A DNA stretch of 64,000 nt from G965215145 sp965215145 (GTDB taxonomy: Bacteria; Bacteroidota; Rhodothermia; Rhodothermales; JANQRZ01), in contig OZ244038.1 in NCBI GenBank assembly GCA_965215145.1, forward strand, positions 3,100,001 to 3,164,000. Reading direction: 5' to 3'. The notes beneath the pieces were generated by a model that made no database searches, was not told the origin of the DNA, and saw only the letters and a program-made list of their open reading frames with translations. How positions within the stretch are numbered: the stretch's first letter is position 1; every line of letters begins with the position of its first letter. The position numbers and the translations under genes were made by a program. Below are positions 1 to 7,457 of the stretch, piece by piece.

Positions 1-181
1 CATGGGGACGGAGTTCTGGGCCGGCCTGCTCGACTGGGTCCGCGAGACGCTCCTCGGCGCCGGCAACATCTCCGAGGAGGACCCCGACCTCCTCGCCCTC
101 ACCGACGACCCCGCCGAGGCCGCCGAGATCATCGACTCGTTCTGCCAGAAGCACGGCCACAGGGTCAACCTGGAGGCGTGA
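1..181 (+). CDS. LOG-family (TIGR00730) nucleotide phosphoribohydrolase, C-terminal end only
   Basis: The window opens inside this gene. About 59 C-terminal residues remain, ending at TGA 179-181. They resemble the end of LOG ('lonely guy') Rossmann-fold proteins: a WAGLLDWV helix, an acidic loop, then DDPAEAAEII and a last helix. The family hydrolyses nucleoside 5'-monophosphates to free base and ribose 5-phosphate. The catalytic PGGxGT motif would lie upstream and is not visible, so the call rests on the tail alone. A lysine decarboxylase-like annotation is the usual older name for the same family. Confidence 0.6.
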   Translation, partial: MGTEFWAGLLDWVRETLLGAGNISEEDPDLLALTDDPAEAAEIIDSFCQKHGHRVNLEA

Positions 182-425
182 CGGACAACCCGGAGGCGTG
201 GCCGGCCGCGCTGTGCACCCGAAGCCACGGCGGCGACCACGGAGGCGGACAAGGAGGGGGCGGGCAGGCGCGTTGAACGCCCGTCCCCGACCCCGGCACG
301 GTCCTCGCCTTAAGCCCCGTAAAAGACCGTGGAAATCCAAGCGCCCTCCCCGGTGCTGCCGGATCCGCCGGCCGGGACGCTCCGTTGTCTCCCCTCCGCC
401 TCTCCCCAACCGAACAACCAACACG

Positions 426-1385
426 ATGAAGCTGAAGACCCTCTTCGCCCTCTCCCTTGCTCTCCTCCTCGCGCCCGGCGCTCTCGCCCAAGAGACGGCG
501 ACGGCTTCCGAGACGGCCGAGCCCGTGATGGGCGAGCCCGCTCCTACGACCGCCGACGCGCGCACGGCCTACGCCACTGCCGTCGAGGAGGCCCAGGCCG
601 CCGCCGCGGCCGGCGACGTGGACGGCCACGTCCGCGCCGCCGAGACCTACGTCCGCGCCGCCGAGATCGCCATGGAGTCCGGTGACGCCGAGCTCGAGGC
701 CAGCGGCGCCGGCGCCATGGAGGCCGCCATCAAGCAGTACGTGGACGCCGGCGACGCCCAGCTCGCCGCCGCGGACTACGACGTCGCCTCGGAGCATTAC
801 GAGAGCGCCAGCGCGCTCGCCGAGCGCCTCGAGAACGCCGAGCTCCAGGCCCAGCTCCTCCAGAAGGCCGGCGCCGGCTTCGCCGACATCGAGCAGTTCG
901 AGATGGCCCTGCCGTTCCTCGACCGCGCCGCCGAGCTCGCCCCCGACAACCTCGACCTCCTCTACGTCCGCGGCGTCGTGCTGAGCAAGAGCGGGGACGC
1001 CGACGGCGCCGCCGCCACCCTCGCCGACCTCGCCGCGCGCGCCGAGGCTGCTGAGGACATGGAGATGATGGAGAAGGCCCGCGCCACCGGCGGCAAGCTC
1101 TACCTCGTCCGCGCCAACGCCGCCGTCAGGGCGAAGGACTACCGCGAGGCGATCGCCCACCTCGACGAGGCCGCGACGATGCTGCCCGAGGACGACACGA
1201 ACCTCAACAAGCTCTACGCCAGCGCCTACTACCGCCTCGGCGTGAGCCAGGTGCAGGCCGAGCAACTCGGCGCCGCGCGGACCTCGCTTCAGCGTGCGCT
1301 CGACCACGCCCGCACGGCCGGCGTCAACCCGGTGATCCAGGGCGCGCAGCAGCAGCTCGACTACATCCGCGAGGTGCAGGGCTAA
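426..1385 (+). CDS. Exported tetratricopeptide-repeat protein
   Basis: This 319-residue protein starts at ATG 426, chosen because MKLKTLFALSLALLLAPGALA is a clean signal peptide; the open frame continues upstream but with arginine-rich, non-coding-like composition. After an acidic, alanine-rich linker come helical repeats of TPR type (for example the stretch beginning ADYDVASEHYESA and later LPFLDRAAELAPDNLDLLYVRGVVLSKSGDADGA). TPR domains mediate protein-protein contacts, so a periplasmic scaffold or assembly role is likely, but the partner is unknown. It stands alone and is followed by a good terminator hairpin. Confidence 0.75.
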   Translation: MKLKTLFALSLALLLAPGALAQETATASETAEPVMGEPAPTTADARTAYATAVEEAQAAAAAGDVDGHVRAAETYVRAAEIAMESGDAELEASGAGAMEAAIKQYVDAGDAQLAAADYDVASEHYESASALAERLENAELQAQLLQKAGAGFADIEQFEMALPFLDRAAELAPDNLDLLYVRGVVLSKSGDADGAAATLADLAARAEAAEDMEMMEKARATGGKLYLVRANAAVRAKDYREAIAHLDEAATMLPEDDTNLNKLYASAYYRLGVSQVQAEQLGAARTSLQRALDHARTAGVNPVIQGAQQQLDYIREVQG

Positions 1386-1410
1386 CCCCTCCTTCGCCCG
1401 CAGCACACGG

Positions 1411-1452
1411 GAGGCCCGCAGCCGGACGGTTGCGGGCCTCGCTCTTCTTTTG
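1411..1452 (+). terminator. Rho-independent terminator after the TPR gene
   Basis: A perfect 10-bp stem (GAGGCCCGCA at 1411-1420 with TGCGGGCCTC at 1431-1440) encloses a 10-nt loop and is followed by a T-rich run, CTTCTTTT. It begins 26 bp past the TPR stop codon. Confidence 0.8.
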
Positions 1453-1461
1453 TCACCGTCG

Positions 1462-1489
1462 GTAGGGGCTCGATATATCGAGCCCCTAC
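1462..1489. repeat. REP-like 28-bp palindrome (core TCGATA/TATCGA)
   Basis: This is a perfect 28-bp palindrome with arms GTAGGGGC and GCCCCTAC around the self-complementary centre TCGATATATCGA. It lies just after the TPR terminator and is one of fourteen members of the family in the window. The GTAG foot matches the tetranucleotide that marks REP elements of RAYT transposases. Confidence 0.85.
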
Positions 1490-1514
1490 GCCGAGGTTGC
1501 CGTCCTGCCCTTCC

Positions 1515-1658
1515 TCAAACCGTGTTTCGGCTACCGAGCCAGATGATGAGCAGGAGGAGGATCGCCGGAATGACGACGGACGCGAGCGGCATCCACTCGA
1601 GGCCGGTGCCCCCGGCGTAGTCGAAGTCGGCGGCGGGGAGGACGGGGAGCGACGGCAT
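1515..1658 (-). CDS. Small single-pass membrane protein (47 aa)
   Basis: This short gene reads from ATG at 1658 to TGA at 1515. It has about 23 hydrophilic residues and then one strong membrane segment (ASVVIPAILLLLIIWLG) ending in SRNTV. An octamer TATCTTGC on the same strand, 23 nt upstream of the start, matches the promoter-like element seen before many genes here, which supports expression. It is divergent from the acetyltransferase gene. No homologue is recognised and the function is unknown; a chance frame cannot be fully excluded because of the high GC content. Confidence 0.5.
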   Translation of the reverse strand: MPSLPVLPAADFDYAGGTGLEWMPLASVVIPAILLLLIIWLGSRNTV

Positions 1659-1681
1659 CGGGGGAGCGGGTTGGCGACGGG

Positions 1682-1689
1682 GCAAGATA
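1682..1689 (-). promoter_or_regulatory. Putative -7 element (TATCTTGC) of the 47-aa gene
   Basis: The reverse strand reads TATCTTGC, ending 23 nt before the start at 1658. It resembles Bacteroidota TAnnTTTG -7 boxes. It is divergent from the forward element at 1715. Confidence 0.5.
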
Positions 1690-1714
1690 GCGGCGGGGCT
1701 CCTTCGCCCGGCGG

Positions 1715-1722
1715 TAGCTTCG
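1715..1722 (+). promoter_or_regulatory. Putative -7 element (TAGCTTCG) of the acetyltransferase gene
   Basis: TAGCTTCG lies 23 nt upstream of ATG 1746 and fits the recurring TAnCTTCC-type octamer. No convincing -33 TTG box was found. Confidence 0.5.
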
Positions 1723-1745
1723 GTTCCCTTCCCCTCCTCGCCGCC

Positions 1746-2516
1746 ATGCCCCAGCCGCTCATCGCTCCCACCGCGCAGGTCCACCGCACGGCTCGCCTCG
1801 GCGAGGACGTAGCCGTCGGCCACTTCACCGTGATCGAGGCGGGCGCGACGGTCGGGGCCGGGGGACGGATCGGGCACCACGCGGTGATCCACGAGGGGAC
1901 GACGCTCGGCGACGGCGTCCGTGTGGATGACCACGCCACCGTCGGGAAGCAGCCGATGCGCGCGGCCCGGAGCGCGACGACGGGCCACGACGCACAGCCA
2001 CCCGCACTCCTGGGCGACGGTGTGATCGTGGGGACCGGCGCGGTGATCTACGCCGGTTGCCGGATCGGGGACCGCGTGCTCGTCGCCGACCTCGCCACCG
2101 TGCGCGAGGACGTCGCCATCGGGGAGGGCACCATCGTCGGGCGCGGCGTGGCCGTCGAGAACCGGACGACGGTGGGGGCGCGGGTGAAGCTGGAGACGAA
2201 CGCCTACCTCTGCGCCTACTCGACCGTCGAGGACGACGTGTTCGTGGCGCCGGGCGTGCTGACGAGCAACGACGACTACCTCGGCCGGACGGAGCGTCGG
2301 TTCGAGGCGTTCGGCGGCCCCGTCGTGCGGCGCGGCGCGCGGCTCGGCGTGGGCGTCGTGCTGCTGCCGGGCCGCGAGGTTCTTCCTGAGGCCGTCGTCG
2401 GCGCGGGCGCCGTGCTGACGCGCGACGCCGAGGCGGGGCGGGTCCACCTCGGCGTGCCCGCCCGCCCGACCCGTCCTGTCCCCGAAGAGGAGAAGCTGGG
2501 GGGTGGTCCCTCATGA
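1746..2516 (+). CDS. Hexapeptide-repeat N-acetyltransferase (WbpD/WlbB-like)
   Basis: This 256-residue protein is built almost wholly of hexapeptide turns ([LIV]-G-x4), for example TARLGEDVAVGHFTV and NRTTVGARVKLETNAYL, the mark of left-handed beta-helix acyltransferases. The family transfers an acetyl group from acetyl-CoA to an amino group on a nucleotide sugar. The NDDYLGRTER loop resembles the ND-containing loop of WlbB/WbpD enzymes. The next two genes encode a DegT aminotransferase and a Gfo/Idh dehydrogenase. Together they match the last three steps of UDP-diacetamido-uronate formation, so a 3-N-acetylation role is inferred. Start ATG 1746 follows a promoter-like octamer; the open frame upstream is not coding-like. 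Confidence 0.8.
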   Translation: MPQPLIAPTAQVHRTARLGEDVAVGHFTVIEAGATVGAGGRIGHHAVIHEGTTLGDGVRVDDHATVGKQPMRAARSATTGHDAQPPALLGDGVIVGTGAVIYAGCRIGDRVLVADLATVREDVAIGEGTIVGRGVAVENRTTVGARVKLETNAYLCAYSTVEDDVFVAPGVLTSNDDYLGRTERRFEAFGGPVVRRGARLGVGVVLLPGREVLPEAVVGAGAVLTRDAEAGRVHLGVPARPTRPVPEEEKLGGGPS

Positions 2517-2523
2517 TCTGTCC

Positions 2524-2551
2524 GTAGGGGCGGACCTGCGTGTCCGCCCGG
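2524..2551 (+). repeat. REP-like element, asymmetric copy
   Basis: GTAG is followed by an 8-bp stem GGGCGGAC/GTCCGCCC with loop CTGCGT. The right foot is not CTAC. This GTAG-plus-hairpin layout is that of a classical REP. It starts 8 bp after the acetyltransferase stop. Confidence 0.75.
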
Positions 2552-2624
2552 CCCACTCGGTCCCCGACAAGGAAAAGTTGGAAAGTGGGTCTGGACCTGA
2601 GGGTCCTTGCTAGACCTCCGCGTT

Positions 2625-2652
2625 GTAGGGGCGTACGGCCGTACGCCCCCAC
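2625..2652. repeat. REP-like 28-bp palindrome (core GTACGG/CCGTAC)
   Basis: A 28-bp palindrome with a single mismatch (the right foot reads CCAC for CTAC). The core GTACGGCCGTAC differs from other copies but stays self-complementary. It is the second copy in the same 218-bp gap. Confidence 0.8.
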
Positions 2653-2701
2653 GGGCGGTCGGGAAAACGGATGAAGGGCGGGGCGCCCCCGAGACCATCG
2701 G

Positions 2702-2709
2702 TAGCTTCC
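2702..2709 (+). promoter_or_regulatory. Putative -7 element (TAGCTTCC)
   Basis: TAGCTTCC lies 25 nt upstream of ATG 2735, at the same spacing as other copies of this octamer. Confidence 0.5.
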
Positions 2710-2734
2710 GTCTCCTCCCACCTCTCCCCGAAGG

Positions 2735-3856
2735 ATGAACATCCAGATGGTGGACCTGCAGGCGCAGGTCGCCGCGATCCGCGACGAGCTCGACGGCGCC
2801 ATCGCGGCCGTGCTCGAGAGCGGCGCGTTCGTGCGGGGGCCGTTCGTCACCCGGTTCGAGGAGGAGCTCGCGGCGTACCTCGGCGGCGCGTTCGCGCTCG
2901 GCGTCGGGAACGGGACGGACGCGCTCCAGGTCGCCTACATGGCCGCGGGCGTCGGGCCGGGCGACGAGGTCATCACCCCGGCCTTCACGTTCGTCGCCAC
3001 GGCCGAGGCCGCCGCGCTGCTCGGCGCGACGCCGGTGTTCGTGGACGTCGACCCCGCGACGTTCAACCTCGACCCCGCCGCCGTCGAGGCCGCCGTCACC
3101 GAGTGGACGCGGGCCATCGTGCCCGTCCACCTCTTCGGCCAGCCGGCCGACCTCGACCCGATCCTCGCGCTCGGCGAGCGGCGCGAGATCCCCGTGATCG
3201 AGGACGCGGCTCAGGCCGTCGGGGCGGAGTACGGCGGGCGGGCGGTGGGGTACCTCGGCCAGATGGGCTGCCTCTCGTTCTACCCCTCCAAGAACCTCGG
3301 CGCCTTCGGCGACGGCGGCGCCGTCCTCACCGACGACGAGGCCCTCTACGAGCAGGCCCGCCTCGTCGCCAACCACGGGGGCCGGAAGAAGTACCACAAC
3401 GAGGTCGTCGGCGTGAACTCCCGCCTCGACGCGCTCCACGCCGCGATGCTCTCCGTCAAGCTCCGCCACCTCGACCGGTGGACGGCGGCGCGGCAGGTCG
3501 CCGCGGCGGCCTACGACGCCTGCTTCGCCGGGAGCGAGGTCGTCGTGCCGCATCGGGCGCCGGGGCGGACGCACGTGTTCCACCAGTACACCGTCCGCGT
3601 CCCCGCCGCCGCGCGCGACGGCCTCGTGGCGCACCTCAAGGCGGACGGCATCCCCTCGATGGTGTACTACCCCGTCGGCCTCCACCGGCTGCCCGTGTTC
3701 GAGGAGCTGGGCTACGCCGAGGGCAGCCTGCCGGAGACCGAGCGCGCCAGCCGCGAAGTCCTCTCCCTCCCGATGCACCCCGAGTTGACGCTGGAGCAGG
3801 TCCACCGCGTGGCCGGCGCTGTGCGGGCGTATCTGGGGGAGGCGGTGGAGGCGTGA
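2735..3856 (+). CDS. DegT/DnrJ/EryC1 aminotransferase (WbpE-like sugar aminotransferase)
   Basis: This 373-residue PLP enzyme transfers an amino group, usually from glutamate, to a keto-sugar nucleotide. The DegT fold is clear: NGTDALQ near residue 60, the PLP-phosphate region TPAFTFVATAEA near 81, D157 in IEDAAQA, and the Schiff-base lysine K186 in SFYPSKNLGAFGDGG. Neighbours are an N-acetyltransferase before and a Gfo/Idh dehydrogenase after, as in the wbpB-E-D pathway to UDP-diacetamido-uronic acid. Start ATG 2735 is preceded by AAGG and a promoter-like octamer. The exact sugar is not decided by sequence. Confidence 0.88.
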   Translation: MNIQMVDLQAQVAAIRDELDGAIAAVLESGAFVRGPFVTRFEEELAAYLGGAFALGVGNGTDALQVAYMAAGVGPGDEVITPAFTFVATAEAAALLGATPVFVDVDPATFNLDPAAVEAAVTEWTRAIVPVHLFGQPADLDPILALGERREIPVIEDAAQAVGAEYGGRAVGYLGQMGCLSFYPSKNLGAFGDGGAVLTDDEALYEQARLVANHGGRKKYHNEVVGVNSRLDALHAAMLSVKLRHLDRWTAARQVAAAAYDACFAGSEVVVPHRAPGRTHVFHQYTVRVPAAARDGLVAHLKADGIPSMVYYPVGLHRLPVFEELGYAEGSLPETERASREVLSLPMHPELTLEQVHRVAGAVRAYLGEAVEA

Positions 3857-3881
3857 CCGAGCCGGGGCGACCCCGCCGTAG

Positions 3882-3957
3882 TGCGTAGTTCGTATTACGT
3901 AAGGGAGTCCCCGTCGAGCCACCCAGCCAAGCATCCCTACGCAGTACGAACTACGCA
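3882..3957. repeat. 76-bp inverted repeat between aminotransferase and dehydrogenase
   Basis: A perfect 13-bp inverted repeat (TGCGTAGTTCGTA at 3882-3894 and its complement at 3945-3957) continues inwards with an imperfect TTACGTAAGGGA/TCCCTACGCAG pairing. The local AT content is higher than its surroundings. It could be a small palindromic mobile element or a processing hairpin between the two genes. No copy of it was seen elsewhere in the window. Confidence 0.7.
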
Positions 3958-3966
3958 ACAGCCCCC

Positions 3967-5001
3967 GTGTCAGACACAGCCTCCTCTCCCCCCGTCCGCG
4001 TCGCGCAGGTCGGCGTGGGGTACTGGGGAAAGAACCTCCTCCGCAACCTCCGCGCGCTGCCCGAGGCCGAGGTCGTCCTCGCCTGCGACCGCGATGCCGA
4101 TGCGCTCGCGCGCGCCGAGCAGCAGCACCCCGGCCTGCGGACGACGCAGCGGTTCGAGGACCTCCTGGAGGACGACGCCGTCGAGGCCGTCGCGGTGGCG
4201 ACGGAGACGCCGCTCCACTTCGTGATGGCCGAGGCGGCGCTGCGGGCCGGCAAGCACGTCCTCGTCGAGAAGCCGATGGCGCAGACGGCTGAGCAGGCGC
4301 GGCGGCTGGTGGCGCTGGCCGAGGAGCGGGACCGGCGGCTGATGGTCGGCCACCTCCTCCGGTACCACCCCGCGTTCGAGCACGTCGAGAAGATGGCGGC
4401 CGGCGGCGTCCTCGGCGACGTGCACTACCTCTACAGCACCCGCGTCAACCTCGGCATCGTGCGCGAGCGCGAGAACGCCTTCGAGAGCCTCGCCCCGCAC
4501 GACCTCGCCGTGGCGCTGGCCGTCCTCGGCGGCGAGCCGCGGACGGTGGCGGCGCAGGGGGCGAGCTACCTCCGCCCCGGCGTCGAGGACGTCGTCTTCG
4601 CCACGGTCGCCTTCGACGGCGGGCGGCTGGCCCACCTCCACACCTCCTGGCTCGACCCCCACAAGGTCCGGAAGGTGACGGTGGTCGGGAGCCGGCGGAT
4701 GGCCGTCGTGGACGACATGGAGCCGGCCGAGAAGGTCCGCGTCTACGACAAGGGCGTCGAGCTCACGGCCGAGAGCGGCTACGTCGGCTTCGGGGAGGCC
4801 CTCCGGCTCCGCTCGGGCGACATCACGATCCCGAAGCTGCCGGCCGTCGAGCCCCTCCGGGCCGAGTGCGCCCACTTCATAGCGTGCGTCCGTTCAGGGG
4901 AGACGCCGCGCACGGACGGGCGGAGCGGGCTGGCGGTCGTCCGGCTGCTGGAGGCCGCGCGGCGGTCGCTGGCCGCGGGCGGCGCGGCCGTCGAGGTGTG
5001 A
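3967..5001 (+). CDS. Gfo/Idh/MocA-family sugar dehydrogenase (WbpB-like)
   Basis: This 344-residue protein has an N-terminal Rossmann NAD-binding motif, GVGYWG at 16-21, and the family EKP motif at 101-103, followed by the C-terminal alpha/beta substrate domain. Such enzymes oxidise a sugar hydroxyl. Beside an aminotransferase and an acetyltransferase the best fit is oxidation of C3 of UDP-N-acetylglucosaminuronate (WbpB/WlbA). It starts with GTG 3967 directly after an inverted repeat; no better in-frame ATG precedes the Rossmann motif. It converges on rmlD. Confidence 0.85.
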   Translation: MSDTASSPPVRVAQVGVGYWGKNLLRNLRALPEAEVVLACDRDADALARAEQQHPGLRTTQRFEDLLEDDAVEAVAVATETPLHFVMAEAALRAGKHVLVEKPMAQTAEQARRLVALAEERDRRLMVGHLLRYHPAFEHVEKMAAGGVLGDVHYLYSTRVNLGIVRERENAFESLAPHDLAVALAVLGGEPRTVAAQGASYLRPGVEDVVFATVAFDGGRLAHLHTSWLDPHKVRKVTVVGSRRMAVVDDMEPAEKVRVYDKGVELTAESGYVGFGEALRLRSGDITIPKLPAVEPLRAECAHFIACVRSGETPRTDGRSGLAVVRLLEAARRSLAAGGAAVEV

Positions 5002-5040
5002 TCCCCCGCTTCCCGCTCTATCACTACGCTCAGAGAGCGA

Positions 5041-5111
5041 GAAGCTGTCCCCCTTCGGAAGGGGACAGTCCGGCGCAGCCAGAGCGGAGCGATGCAAGCC
5101 GGACGGGGGGG
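5041..5111 (+). repeat. Dispersed ~71-bp repeat, copy A (CTGTCCCC hairpin)
   Basis: It contains the hairpin CTGTCCCCCTT/AAGGGGACAG, then GTCCGG...CCGGAC enclosing GGAGCGATGCA and a G-run. A second copy with the same block order (GAAGGGGGACAG, CCGG, GGAGCGATGCA, ACGGGGGG) lies at 60121-60199. Here it sits between convergent genes and may also stop transcription from both sides. Confidence 0.6.
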
Positions 5112-5125
5112 CGCTATATGCTTGA

Positions 5126-6004
5126 TCACGCCCCCACGGTCTCCTTAATGACGCGGCGGAGCGCCGGGCGCCAGTCGGGCGCGGCGAGGCCGTAGGCGCG
5201 CTCCAGCTTGGCCGTGTCGAGGCGGGAGTTCGCGGGGCGCGGCGCGGGCGTGGGGTACTCCGCCGTGGCGATGGGCTCAACGCGCTGGGCGCGGAGGGGA
5301 CCGTGCCGCCGGGCCTCCTCCACGACGGCCTCGGCGAAGCCGTGCCACGTCGTCGCGGGCTGCCCGGCGAGGTGGAACGTGCCCATCGGCGCCTCGGCAT
5401 CGGCCACTAGACGGCGGGCGACGGCGAGGGCGGACCGGGCGACGTCGGCGGCGGCGGTCGGGCAGCCCTGCTGATCGGCCACGACGCGGAGCGCGTCGCG
5501 CTCGCGGGCCAGCCGGAGCATCGTCAAGACGAAGTTCGGGGGGTGGGCGCTGAAGACCCAGCTCGTCCGCAGGATGACGTGGCGGCGGAGCGTCTGCCGA
5601 ACGGCCTCCTCCCCCTCCCACTTGCTCTGCCCGTAGGCGCCGAGCGGGTTCGGCGGGTCGCCCTCGGAGTACGGCTCGGCCTTCTGGCCGTCGAATACGT
5701 AGTCGGTCGAGAGGTGAATGAGCGCGGCCCCGGCCTCGGCGCAGGCCTCGGCGAGGTGGCGGGTGCCGTCGCGGTTCACGGCGAGGACGGTCTCCGCCTC
5801 CGACTCGGCGTGGTCCACGGCGGTGTAGGCGGCGGCGTTGATCACCACCTCCGGCCGGTGCTGGCGGACGGCCTCGAAGACGGCCTCCCGGTCTGTGATG
5901 TCCAGCGCCGCCCGGTCGAGCGCGAGGAGGTCGTCGTCCGCCCCCATCGCCCGAGCCGTCTCCCGGCCCACCTGCCCGGCGGCCCCCGTCAGCAGCACCC
6001 TCAC
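5126..6004 (-). CDS. rmlD: dTDP-4-dehydrorhamnose reductase
   Basis: This 292-residue short-chain reductase does the last step of dTDP-L-rhamnose synthesis, reducing the 4-keto sugar with NAD(P)H. Visible motifs are the Rossmann loop TGAAGQVG near residues 6-13, STDYVFDG at 99-106 and the catalytic pair Y124/K128 in AYGQSK. It begins with GTG and overlaps rmlC by 4 bp, so it is translationally coupled as the last gene of ugd-uxs-rmlA-rmlC-rmlD. Length is normal for RmlD. Confidence 0.93.
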   Translation of the reverse strand: MRVLLTGAAGQVGRETARAMGADDDLLALDRAALDITDREAVFEAVRQHRPEVVINAAAYTAVDHAESEAETVLAVNRDGTRHLAEACAEAGAALIHLSTDYVFDGQKAEPYSEGDPPNPLGAYGQSKWEGEEAVRQTLRRHVILRTSWVFSAHPPNFVLTMLRLARERDALRVVADQQGCPTAAADVARSALAVARRLVADAEAPMGTFHLAGQPATTWHGFAEAVVEEARRHGPLRAQRVEPIATAEYPTPAPRPANSRLDTAKLERAYGLAAPDWRPALRRVIKETVGA

Positions 6005-6573
6005 GGCGTCGCCGCCTCGAAGGCCACCCGCGGGAGGTGCTCCTGCGGGAGGTCACGGAGTCGGGGTAGCGCGGCGTCCTTGTCCGAGAGCACCGGCTGC
6101 TTGATGGGCCACGCGATGCCGAGGTCGGGGTCATCCCAGCGGAGGCCGCCCTCGTCGCCGGGGGCGTAGGCCGCGTCGCAGCGGTAGACCACGTCGGCCC
6201 AGTCGGAGAGGACGCAGAAGCCGTGGGCCATCCCGCGCGGGACCCAGAGCTGCCGCCCGGCCTCAGCGTCGAGCTCGACCGTGAGCGCCTCCCCGAACGT
6301 GGGGGAGCCGCGCCGGAGGTCTACGGCGGCGTCGAAGACGCGCCCGCGGGTGACGTGGATGAGCTTGCCCTGCGGCTGCTTGATCTGGAAGTGCAGCCCC
6401 CGCAGCACGCCCTGCCGCGAGCGGGAGTGGTTGTCCTGCACGAACGCCACGTCCAGGCCGTGCTCGGCGTAACGGGCGGCGTGGAACGTCTCGCGGAAGA
6501 ACCCCCGCCGGTCCGCGAACGTCCGCGGCTCGACGAGGAGCACGCCCGGCAGCGGGGTCTCGGTGACGGTCAT
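6001..6573 (-). CDS. rmlC: dTDP-4-dehydrorhamnose 3,5-epimerase
   Basis: This 190-residue cupin epimerises C3 and C5 of the 4-keto-6-deoxy sugar. The active-site histidine H61 sits in VLRGLHFQ and is followed by QGKLIHV, and the C-terminal RWDDPDLGIAWP is typical. The start ATG at 6573 (MTVTETPLPG) overlaps the rmlA stop by 4 bp; its own stop overlaps the rmlD start. The reading frame stays open further upstream, but only as a shadow of rmlA. Confidence 0.93.
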   Translation of the reverse strand: MTVTETPLPGVLLVEPRTFADRRGFFRETFHAARYAEHGLDVAFVQDNHSRSRQGVLRGLHFQIKQPQGKLIHVTRGRVFDAAVDLRRGSPTFGEALTVELDAEAGRQLWVPRGMAHGFCVLSDWADVVYRCDAAYAPGDEGGLRWDDPDLGIAWPIKQPVLSDKDAALPRLRDLPQEHLPRVAFEAATP

Positions 6574-7457
6574 CGGGCCTCGGTGGGCGCTTCGCGGGCG
6601 AGGAGGTCGAGGAGGTACTCTCCGTAGGCGCTCTTGGCGAGGGGCCGCGCCAGCGCTTCGAGGTCGTCGGCGTCGATGTACCCCATCCGGTAGGCGACCT
6701 CCTCGGGGCAGGCGATCTTCAGCCCCTGCCGGCTCTCGACGACCTCGACGAACGTGGCGGCTTCGAGGAGGGCCTGGTGCGTGCCCGTGTCGAGCCACGC
6801 CGTCCCCCGGCCGAGCGTCTCGACGCGGAGGGCACCACGGCGGAGGTAGGCCCGGTTCACGTCGGTGATCTCGAGCTCGCCGCGCGACGAGGGCGCGAGG
6901 GCGCGGGCGACGTCCACCACGTCGCGGTCGTAGAAGTAGAGCCCCGTCACGGCGTAGGGCGAGGGCGGATCGGCTGGCTTCTCGACGATGTCCGCCGGCC
7001 GCCCCTCCCCGTCGAAGGCGACGACGCCGTAGCGCTCGGGGTCCTTGACGCGGTAGGCGAACACGGTGGCGCCGGCCTCCTGCGCGGCGGCGGCCTGGAG
7101 CGTCCCCGAGAGCCCCTGCCCGTAGAAGATGTTGTCCCCCAACACCAGCGCCACCCCGTCGTCCCCGATGAACCCCTCCCCGATCAGGAACGCCTCGGCG
7201 ATCCCGCGCGGCGCGGCCTGCTCGGCGTAGGCGAAGGAGAGCCCCCACCGGCCGCCGTCGCCGAGGAGGCGCTCGAACAGCGGGAGGTCGCGGGGGGTCG
7301 AGATGACGAGGACCTCGCGGATGCCGGCGAGCATCAGCGTCGTCAAGGGGTAGTAGACGAGGGGCTTGTCGTAGACCGGCATGAGCTGCTTGCTGACGGC
7401 GAGCGTCAGCGGGTGCAGCCGGGTGCCGGCCCCGCCGGCGAGGATGATCCCCTTCAT
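6570..7457 (-). CDS. rmlA: Glucose-1-phosphate thymidylyltransferase
   Basis: This 295-residue nucleotidyltransferase makes dTDP-glucose from dTTP and glucose 1-phosphate, the entry step of rhamnose synthesis. The signature GGAGTRLHPLT lies at residues 8-18, with KQLMPVYDKPLVYYPL after it and LGDNIFYG near 110. Start ATG 7457 was chosen at MKGIILAGG; an upstream extension would overlap uxs. It overlaps rmlC and uxs by 4 bp each. Confidence 0.93.
   Translation of the reverse strand: MKGIILAGGAGTRLHPLTLAVSKQLMPVYDKPLVYYPLTTLMLAGIREVLVISTPRDLPLFERLLGDGGRWGLSFAYAEQAAPRGIAEAFLIGEGFIGDDGVALVLGDNIFYGQGLSGTLQAAAAQEAGATVFAYRVKDPERYGVVAFDGEGRPADIVEKPADPPSPYAVTGLYFYDRDVVDVARALAPSSRGELEITDVNRAYLRRGALRVETLGRGTAWLDTGTHQALLEAATFVEVVESRQGLKIACPEEVAYRMGYIDADDLEALARPLAKSAYGEYLLDLLAREAPTEAR

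Noticed and set aside
1462..1489. Ordinary intrinsic terminator interpretation of the GTAGGGGC palindromes
   Set aside because: There is no T-run, copies also occur upstream of starts and inside an operon, a separate good terminator precedes this copy, and the GTAG feet are conserved, which termination would not require.
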